This document shows positions 32,301-35,914 of a stretch of DNA of 35,914 bases, piece after piece. The notes beneath the pieces are model-generated. The model searched no databases. It saw only the letters and a list, made by a program, of their open reading frames with translations, and was not told the origin of the DNA. The position numbers and the translations under genes are program-made. Each line of letters opens with the position of its first letter. Positions within the stretch are counted from its first letter, which is position 1. Source of the stretch: Bacteroidales bacterium (GTDB lineage Bacteria; Bacteroidota; Bacteroidia; Bacteroidales; UBA932); the NCBI GenBank assembly GCA_017631435.1, contig JAGBTG010000042.1, forward strand, positions 80,028-115,941, written 5' to 3'.

Positions 32301-32853
32301 TACAAATACAGAGGGTCTGATTACCAAGAAAATCAAACCTAACTTCAAGACTTTGGGCAAGAAGTACGGCAAGATGATGAAAGATATTGCCGCTGCCTTT
32401 GCACAGTTCTCACAGAGCGACATCTCTGCAATTGAGGCATCTGAGAACTATGCATTTGCATTGCCTGCAGGTGAGGTTGTGCTTGAGAAGGCAGACTATG
32501 AGATAACCTCGGAGGATATGCCGGGCTGGTTGGTTGCAACAGAGGGCAAGCTTACCGTAGCAATGGATATCACCATTACCGATGCTCTCAAGAAAGAGGG
32601 TGTGGCACGTGAACTGATAAACAGAATCCAGAACCTCAGAAAAGAGAAGGATTTTGAGATTACAGACAAAGTTGAGGTTGCAATTGTGAAACGTGAGGAT
32701 GTGGCAGAATCCCTTGCAGAGTACGCTACATACGTATGTGAGCAGACTTTGTGCGGAAACATCTCTCTTGTTGATACTCTTGAGGGTGCAGAAGAGGTTG
32801 AGTGGGAGAATGGCGAGATGTTGCACATATCAATTAAGTTGTTAACTTTGTAA
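29371..32853 (+). CDS. ileS: Isoleucyl-tRNA synthetase, eukaryote-like type
   Basis: IleRS charges tRNA-Ile. At 1160 residues it is longer than the E. coli type (about 940) and resembles the eukaryote-like group. The HIGH-type motif appears as GPPSANGMPGIHHVMAR (GIHH at 55-58) and the KMSKS motif as KMSKR (705-709). A CP1 editing domain lies between them with TPWTLPSNVALCV and EDGTGIVHIAPTFGADD. The long C-terminal part contains the anticodon-binding domain and an extra region ending in a beta-rich tail. The C-terminal zinc-finger cysteines of the E. coli-type enzyme are not evident. Enzymes of this group are often naturally insensitive to mupirocin (family knowledge, not tested here). Confidence 0.97.
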   Translation: MGFAEYKNLDLVEINRSVLEKWKAEQCFENSLKAREGAKKFVFFEGPPSANGMPGIHHVMARAIKDAFCRFKTQSGYLVQRKAGWDTHGLPVELGVEKMLGITKEDIGKKITVDEYNDACRKEVMKYTKEWVALTERIGYWVDMDNPYITYDNKYIETLWHLLKDIYGKGLLYKGYTIQPYSPAAGTGLSSHELNQPGCYRDVKDTTVVGQFKIKNPKAEMAQWGTPYFLAWTTTPWTLPSNVALCVGPKIEYVAVQTYNSYTGEKMTAVLAKNLLYSHFNRKAEEIALEDYKPGDKLVPFKVVAEYMGPDLVGMEYEQLIPWVKPVSVDADGKWSDASDKAFRIIPGDYVTTEDGTGIVHIAPTFGADDAFVAKAAGIPSLFMINKLGETRPMVDFTGKFYLMEELDEEFVKTCVNVELYKEYQGRWVKNAYDPQFTVNNVFDEKAAAAAENLDIFICLMMKGANKAFKIEKHTHNYPHCWRTDKPVLYYPLDSWFIRTTAVQDELIALNKTINWKPESTGTGRFGKWLENLQDWNLSRSRYWGTPLPIWRTEDKKEEKCIGSAQELYNELEKSVAAGFMASNPLKDKGFVPGDFSKENYNKIDLHRPYVDGYILVSESGQPMKRELDLIDVWFDSGAMPFAQEGLENLGKEQFGQTADFIAEGVDQTRGWFFTLHAISTMVNKRIAYKTVLSNGLVLDKVGNKMSKRLGNAVDPFKALDEYGADSLRWYMLTNAQPWDNLKFDFAGVDEVKRKFFGTLYNTYSFFALYANVDGFDNKAPQVPVENRPEIDRWIISYLNTLVKEVKACYEDYDVTTAGRKIQDFVCDHLSNWYVRLNRKRFWGGSMTEDKLAAYQTLYSCLETVAVLAAPIAPFFMERLFLDLNAVSGMHSENSVHLVLMPEVEEKYIDKDLEERMALAQLSTSMVLALRKKVNIKVRQPLAKIIIPVLDPKIQEQLEKVKNLVLNEINVKEVEFITNTEGLITKKIKPNFKTLGKKYGKMMKDIAAAFAQFSQSDISAIEASENYAFALPAGEVVLEKADYEITSEDMPGWLVATEGKLTVAMDITITDALKKEGVARELINRIQNLRKEKDFEITDKVEVAIVKREDVAESLAEYATYVCEQTLCGNISLVDTLEGAEEVEWENGEMLHISIKLLTL

Positions 32854-32871
32854 TAACAAAATCAGATAGTT

Positions 32872-33252
32872 ATGAATACAGAAGAGAAAGTAAGGTATAG
32901 CGATGCGGAGCTGCAGGAGTTCAAGGAGCTGATTCTTCAGAAACTTGAGACAGCAAGGCAGGACTACGAGGAGTTGAGGGCTGCAATTACCCACAGCTCA
33001 AGCAATGGTGTTGAGGATACATCTCCAACATTCAAAGTTCTTGAGGAGGGCGCATCTTCACTTTCTAAAGAGGAGTCGGGCCAGTTGGCACAGAGACAGT
33101 ACAAGTTCATCCAGAATCTTGAGGCTGCCCTTATAAGAATTGAGAACAAGACCTATGGCATTTGCAGAGAGACAGGCAAACTTATCCCTAAGGAGAGACT
33201 TATGCTTGTACCTCATGCAACCTTGAGTGTAGAGGCTAAAAACAAGAGGTAA
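32872..33252 (+). CDS. DksA/TraR family protein without zinc cysteines
   Basis: DksA-type proteins bind the RNA polymerase secondary channel and adjust transcription. This 126-residue protein has a long helical N-terminal region (about 8-90) with KVRYSDAELQEFKELI and a C-terminal globular end containing YGICRETGKLIPKERLMLVPHA. The four zinc-finger cysteines are reduced to one: Cys98 remains, while Thr101, Ser119 and Ala122 occupy the other expected positions. This is typical of Bacteroidetes members, so structure is probably held without zinc. It lies 18 nt after ileS and 3 nt before lspA and is probably co-transcribed. Confidence 0.9.
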   Translation: MNTEEKVRYSDAELQEFKELILQKLETARQDYEELRAAITHSSSNGVEDTSPTFKVLEEGASSLSKEESGQLAQRQYKFIQNLEAALIRIENKTYGICRETGKLIPKERLMLVPHATLSVEAKNKR

Positions 33253-33255
33253 TTT

Positions 33256-33873
33256 ATGAGATTGTCCAAAGGTGGCTGGATTTCTCTGTTGGTAATTTTA
33301 TTGCTGGTAACAGACCAGGTAATAAAATTTGCAGTAAAGCTGAACATGACAATAGGGGAGAGTATCCCTGTATTTGGAAACTGGTTTCAGATCTGCTTCA
33401 TAGAGAATAACGGCATGGCGTTTGGGATGCAGTTTGGAGGCTCTATTGGAAAACTTGCCCTGAGCCTGTTCAGGGTAGTGCTTATAGGATTCCTTATTGT
33501 ATATCTCAGAAGACTGATAAAAAGGGAAGACACCCCCACAGGGGTACTTGTGGGGCTTGCCCTTGTCCTTGTAGGGGCAATAGGCAATGTAATAGACTGC
33601 CTGTTCTACGGAGAAATATTCAGTGCATCAACATACACCCAGGTAGCCCAGCTGTTTCCTCCCGACGGAGGCTACACAAGCTTCCTCTACGGTAAAGTGG
33701 TTGACATGTTCTATTTCCCGATAATTGACACTACATGGCCCCAATGGATGCCGTTCTGTGGAGGGGAACATTTCATCTTCTTCAGTCCGATATTCAATTT
33801 TGCAGATGCCTGCATTTCGGTCTCAGTAATTTACATGCTGATATTCCAGAGAAAGTTCTTTACAAAAGAGTAA
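33256..33873 (+). CDS. lspA: Lipoprotein signal peptidase II with a long loop insertion
   Basis: LspA removes signal peptides from diacylglyceryl-modified prolipoproteins. The 205-residue protein has four TM helices, DQVIK near the N-terminus (Asp20), GNVID (Asn111, Asp114), and the two catalytic aspartates as Asp150 in GKVVDMF and Asp184 in FNFADACIS. Compared with E. coli LspA (about 164 residues) an extra stretch of roughly 28 residues (about 120-147) lies between the GNVID motif and the catalytic VVD segment, and another short insertion lies around 155-172. Such longer forms occur in Bacteroidetes. The lipoprotein gene at 21470 shows that substrates exist. Confidence 0.95.
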   Translation: MRLSKGGWISLLVILLLVTDQVIKFAVKLNMTIGESIPVFGNWFQICFIENNGMAFGMQFGGSIGKLALSLFRVVLIGFLIVYLRRLIKREDTPTGVLVGLALVLVGAIGNVIDCLFYGEIFSASTYTQVAQLFPPDGGYTSFLYGKVVDMFYFPIIDTTWPQWMPFCGGEHFIFFSPIFNFADACISVSVIYMLIFQRKFFTKE

Positions 33874-33876
33874 AAA

Positions 33877-33911
33877 ATAAGAGGCTGCTTTTGGGTAAGC
33901 CTCTTTTTTTT
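33877..33911 (+). terminator. Terminator 1 after lspA
   Basis: AAGAGGCT pairs with AGCCTCTT around an 11-nt loop and is followed by a run of Ts, a typical rho-independent terminator for the ileS-dksA-lspA transcript. Confidence 0.85.
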
Positions 33912-33920
33912 GTGAACAAA

Positions 33921-33950
33921 GTGCCCATCGGGACGCGTCCCAGTGGGCAC
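33921..33950 (+). terminator. Hairpin 2 after lspA
   Basis: GTGCCCA pairs with TGGGCAC, and inner GGGAC with GTCCC, giving a stem with almost no loop, followed by TTTTTC. It may be a back-up terminator or a cruciform-forming element. Confidence 0.6.
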
Positions 33951-33962
33951 TTTTTCTCTATT

Positions 33963-33996
33963 TGCCCTTTAGGACAACGTCAAAAAGGGCATTTTT
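33963..33996 (+). terminator. Hairpin 3 between lspA and the sigma factor
   Basis: TGCCCTTT pairs with AAAGGGCA around a 13-nt loop and is followed by TTTTT on the plus strand. It lies 8 nt beyond the minus-strand sigma-factor stop and lacks a T-run in that direction. Confidence 0.6.
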
Positions 33997-33999
33997 GAT

Positions 34000-34491
34000 T
34001 TATTTCTTTATTTTCTCAATAAGTTTCTGTCGGGAAAAATGGATTCTGCTCTTAACGGTGCCAAGGTGGAGACCCAATTCATCTGCAATCTCCTGATACT
34101 TGTAACCGCTGTCGTGCATCTGGAAAGGTATTCTGAATTCTGGCTCCAATGAGTTCACCATTGCGGTAAGCTCCCTGAAATTGTAGTCGCTCTCGGGATT
34201 TGCCTCGGATGGGCGGCTAGTAAGGACAAAGTCCTGTACATCCTTGTTGAAGATTGCCTGCTTCTTTACTCTCCTGCGGTAATCGTTAATAAAGGTGTTT
34301 TTCATGATTGTATACATCCAGGCCTTGATGTTGGTCTGCTCATCAAATTTGTCCTGGTTGTAGAGGGCTTTGAAATAAGTTTCCTGAACCAAATCTTTTG
34401 CATCATCCATGTCTGCTGTAAGACTGTAAGCATACCTGGTAAGAGACGGCTCCAAGCTAATGATCTCCTGGTTGAAATTAGCATTACCCAT
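34000..34491 (-). CDS. ECF-type RNA polymerase sigma factor
   Basis: This 163-residue ECF sigma factor directs RNA polymerase to a small regulon. Region 2 includes TRYAYSLTADMDDAKDLVQ and TNIKAWMYTIMKNTFINDYRRR (about residues 18-76). Region 4 contains LEPEFRIPFQMHDSGYKYQE followed by the helix-turn-helix IADELGLHLGTVKSRIHFSR (about 118-157). No anti-sigma gene is adjacent on the same strand, so it may be constitutively active or regulated otherwise. It runs convergent to lspA, with hairpins between, and divergent from tRNA-Ser. Its targets are not known from this window. Confidence 0.94.
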   Translation of the reverse strand: MGNANFNQEIISLEPSLTRYAYSLTADMDDAKDLVQETYFKALYNQDKFDEQTNIKAWMYTIMKNTFINDYRRRVKKQAIFNKDVQDFVLTSRPSEANPESDYNFRELTAMVNSLEPEFRIPFQMHDSGYKYQEIADELGLHLGTVKSRIHFSRQKLIEKIKK

Positions 34492-34765
34492 AATTCCAAA
34501 ATTTTAATAGAATAACCCAATAAGTGTTTTAAAGTTTAAAATGTCTTGTAGTTTTTTAAGTTATTGGTAAGCCGGCTTTTCTTATTGCGAATGTAGCGTT
34601 TGATTTTGGCAGAATTATTAACGGAAAATTGCGTTATTGTTAAGATTTTGTGAAATTGTGACACAAAAGTTACGAAATGTAAAAGTGGATTTTTAGGCAT
34701 TTTCCCCTTATTCCCGACAGTTCTTACCTTATTCCGCAGAAAAAATCAATTTTCTTGAAAATAAA
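34492..34765. other. AT-rich gene-free gap before tRNA-Ser
   Basis: No ORF with coding character was found here. The gap probably holds the sigma factor's promoter and leader on the minus strand, but no full-match TAnnTTTG with a proper -33 partner was found. The nearest is AACTTTTG, with one mismatch, around 34663-34670. Confidence 0.4.
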
Positions 34766-34796
34766 TTTGGAGAAACAAAAATAATTCCTACCTTTG
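34766..34796 (+). promoter_or_regulatory. Consensus Bacteroidetes promoter for tRNA-Ser
   Basis: TTTG (34766-34769), 19 nt, then TACCTTTG (34789-34796) fit the Bacteroidetes vegetative promoter exactly in sequence and spacing. The tRNA begins 27 nt after the -7 box. Confidence 0.85.
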
Positions 34797-34823
34797 CAAT
34801 CCCAAAGCAAACGCGGAGGATTT

Positions 34824-34908
34824 GGAGAGGTGGCAGAGTGGTCGATTGCGGCGGTCTTGAAAACCGTTGATCTGAGAGGATCCGGGGGTTCGAATCCCTC
34901 CCTCTCCG
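34824..34908 (+). tRNA. tRNA-Ser (anticodon UGA)
   Basis: This is an 85-nt class II tRNA that decodes UCA and related serine codons. The acceptor arms GGAGAGG and CCTCTCC pair perfectly. The anticodon loop reads CTTGAAA, giving anticodon TGA. A long variable arm is present (GATCTGAGAGGATC region), and the T-arm has GGTTCGAATCC. The discriminator base is G, as in serine tRNAs. The 3' CCA is not encoded and must be added after transcription. Confidence 0.97.
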
Positions 34909-34910
34909 CT

Positions 34911-35033
34911 GAAATGAACCGGAAGATGAAAATCTTCCGGTTTTTTTTTGTTTTGTGCCGGCCGTTGCAAGCTTGCTTGCAAAAGGACGGTCAAAACAAA
35001 AAAAGGTGTGCTACAAGCACACCGGTTCATTTC
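34911..35033. repeat. Nested inverted repeats just after tRNA-Ser
   Basis: Outer 12-bp arms GAAATGAACCGG (34911-34922) and CCGGTTCATTTC (35022-35033) enclose the tRNA terminator, 13-bp arms TTTTTTTGTTTTG (34943-34955) and CAAAACAAAAAAA (34992-35004), an inner TTGCAAGC/GCTTGCAA pair (34965-34982) and the hairpin GTGTGCT-ACA-AGCACAC (35007-35023). The whole block is roughly symmetrical. No ORF was recognised. It could be a MITE-like remnant, a tRNA-linked attachment region or an RNA structure. Confidence 0.65.
34917..34949 (+). terminator. Terminator of tRNA-Ser
   Basis: AACCGGAAGAT pairs with ATCTTCCGGTT around a GAAA tetraloop and is followed by nine Ts, a textbook rho-independent terminator beginning 8 nt after the tRNA. 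Confidence 0.92.
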
Positions 35034-35060
35034 TGCAAGGGCCTCTCCGGCAAGGAGAGA

Positions 35061-35193
35061 GGGAATGCGGAGCCCGTAAGGGCGAGCCCAATCCCCCGCG
35101 ACGAGCGGCAGAGGGAATGCCGACCCCCGGGAGGCCCAATCCCTACATAGGAGGGAATGCCGGGAGGCCCAATCCCGACATAGGATGGAATGC
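35061..35193. repeat. Imperfect GC-rich direct repeats
   Basis: GCCCAATCCC occurs three times (35086, 35134, 35167) and GGGAATGC three times (35061, 35113, 35153), with a fourth variant TGGAATGC at 35186. The last two units are 33 nt apart and nearly identical. Units vary in length and have no unique spacers, so this is not a CRISPR array. It lies in a stretch without recognisable genes (34909-35279). Confidence 0.7.
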
Positions 35194-35221
35194 GCAGCCT
35201 CAATCTCTCCATTTTTGCAGA

Positions 35222-35263
35222 AAAAGAGGCTTAAGTGATTTATTGTCAACTTAAGCCTCTTTT
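35222..35263. terminator. Bidirectional terminator before the small membrane protein
   Basis: Perfect 15-bp arms AAAAGAGGCTTAAGT and ACTTAAGCCTCTTTT surround a 12-nt loop. On the minus strand it lies 16 nt after the stop codon of the gene at 35280-35525, and the T-run supports termination in both directions. Confidence 0.8.
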
Positions 35264-35279
35264 CTTTTGAGTGCCTGGT

Positions 35280-35525
35280 TTAAGGGAGACTCACAAAAAT
35301 AATAACCAGAGTAATGATGATAATGATTATACATTGAAGTGTCATTATCCATTTTAGGGAATAATCTTTTTTTGATTTGCTTAATATCAACCATGCCGGT
35401 GTAAAAAGAATAATTCCTAATGGAACAGATATAAAAAGAATTAAAAAGCCAGTAGAAATTGCAATTATGGACAATATTGCAATTACAACACCAAATACAA
35501 TTTTTTCAAGTTGTTCTCTGCTCAT
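35280..35525 (-). CDS. Small hydrophobic membrane protein
   Basis: No family is recognised. The 81-residue product has a short polar start (MSREQLEK), two or three hydrophobic helices (about residues 9-28, 29-48 and 58-80) and a basic loop SKSKKDYSLKW between them. It has a candidate promoter (TACATTTG) about 32 nt upstream and a terminator close downstream, so it appears to be a single-gene unit. The composition is AT-rich. Confidence 0.7.
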   Translation of the reverse strand: MSREQLEKIVFGVVIAILSIIAISTGFLILFISVPLGIILFTPAWLILSKSKKDYSLKWIMTLQCIIIIIITLVIIFVSLP

Positions 35526-35556
35526 TTATTCTTCCCGATAAGAATGACTATGTATA

Positions 35557-35588
35557 CAAATGTAATAAAAATAAACAAGCCCCGCAAC
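35557..35588 (-). promoter_or_regulatory. Putative promoter of the small membrane protein gene
   Basis: On the minus strand TACATTTG (35557-35564) fits the -7 consensus, and GTTG (35585-35588) fits TTTG with one change at a spacing of 20 nt. Confidence 0.5.
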
Positions 35589-35684
35589 CTCATCCCGAGA
35601 CCACAGGGCTTGCCCGACTTAACCTAACTTAAAAAACTATTTCACTTATGTAAACAAGTGTTGCAGCAAAAAGTTCAGGTGATA

Positions 35685-35914
35685 TCAGATTTTTCCTTCC
35701 ATAAAATCCAATGTCTCATTCATCCACCGTTCAAAATCTACCACCATGGGAGACTGACTACCACCATGCCCGGCTTTATCATAAACAGATAGCTTTTTAT
35801 TCACTTTTTCCGGCAATGCGTTGTAGATCTTTTCAGACATCCATACAGGGGTCCTGTCGTCATTCTTCCCGACAATCAACAATACAGATTTCCTGAATTT
35901 TGGGGCGATATGAA
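35685..35914 (-). CDS. Alpha/beta hydrolase, C-terminal end (5' partial)
   Basis: Only the last 76 codons are inside the window; the frame is open to the right edge. The pattern KSVLLIVGKNDDRTPVWMSE carries the usual acid-loop aspartate (GKNDDRTP), and KAGHGG carries the catalytic histidine, as in peptidase S9 or dienelactone-hydrolase-like alpha/beta hydrolases. The C-terminal helix FERWMNETLDFM is typical. The nucleophile and signal peptide would lie outside the window, so the substrate is unknown. Confidence 0.8.
   Translation of the reverse strand, partial: HIAPKFRKSVLLIVGKNDDRTPVWMSEKIYNALPEKVNKKLSVYDKAGHGGSQSPMVVDFERWMNETLDFMEGKI

Noticed and set aside
33735-33998. 87-codon plus-strand ORF over the end of lspA
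   Set aside because: It runs out of frame through lspA and then through three hairpins; no coding character.
34794-35150. 118-codon plus-strand ORF through tRNA-Ser and its terminator
   Set aside because: It overlaps the tRNA, a terminator and repeats, and has no coding character.
35061-35193. CRISPR array
   Set aside because: Repeat units differ in length, are imperfect and have no unique spacers; no cas genes are present.
34824-35200. Genomic island attachment site at tRNA-Ser
   Set aside because: No integrase and no second copy of the tRNA 3' end were found in the window.
34788-35249. 153-codon minus-strand ORF across tRNA-Ser containing [11 protein letters not shown]
   Set aside because: This is the well-known false protein obtained by translating the antisense of a tRNA-Ser gene; the rest runs through repeats.

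Overview
The window looks like chromosomal DNA from a member of the Bacteroidales (Bacteroidetes). The evidence is the set of gene families: a eukaryote-type isoleucyl-tRNA synthetase, a GT3-type glycogen synthase fused to an alpha-glucan phosphorylase, a GH133 debranching enzyme next to a GH57 enzyme, and a DksA-like protein without zinc cysteines. Several promoters also fit the Bacteroidetes consensus (TTTG, about 19 nt, TAnnTTTG), most clearly in front of tRNA-Ser. Genus and species cannot be fixed from sequence alone.

Layout. Positions 3-2270 hold the 3' part of an NtrY-like sensor kinase gene, followed by an AT-rich membrane-protein ORF. A minus-strand housekeeping operon follows (6761 down to 2777): engB, prs, nadE, a small Cys-tailed membrane protein and der, closed by a terminator at 2746-2772. 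Diverging from engB is a long plus-strand run (6828-22624): xseA, xseB, then glycogen genes (glgB, a debranching enzyme, a GT4 glycosyltransferase, a GH57 enzyme and the 1411-residue synthase-phosphorylase fusion), then ribF, an acidic membrane-anchored protein, greA, a HIT protein and a thioredoxin-fold lipoprotein whose CxxC has become SxxS.

Positions 22825-28715 (minus strand) are the most interesting part. A C39-peptidase ABC exporter (PCAT, 699 aa) is followed by two tiny genes, 53 and 57 codons, absent from ordinary long-ORF calling. Both encode peptides with double-glycine leaders, the substrate class of C39 peptidases. A strong hairpin separates them from tolC-like, macA/hlyD-like and tsaB genes. 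The likely picture is an exported two-peptide product (bacteriocin-like or signalling), with the downstream adaptor and outer-membrane channel as a possible route across the envelope. The exporter-plus-peptides cassette appears to have its own promoter and terminator.

The remainder is cvpA diverging from ileS, dksA-like and lspA (plus strand), three tandem hairpins, an ECF sigma factor (minus), tRNA-Ser(UGA) with a consensus promoter and terminator, an unusual nested inverted-repeat and GC-rich direct-repeat region, a small membrane protein, and the C-terminal end of an alpha/beta hydrolase running off the right edge. No CRISPR array, transposase, integrase or rRNA was seen.
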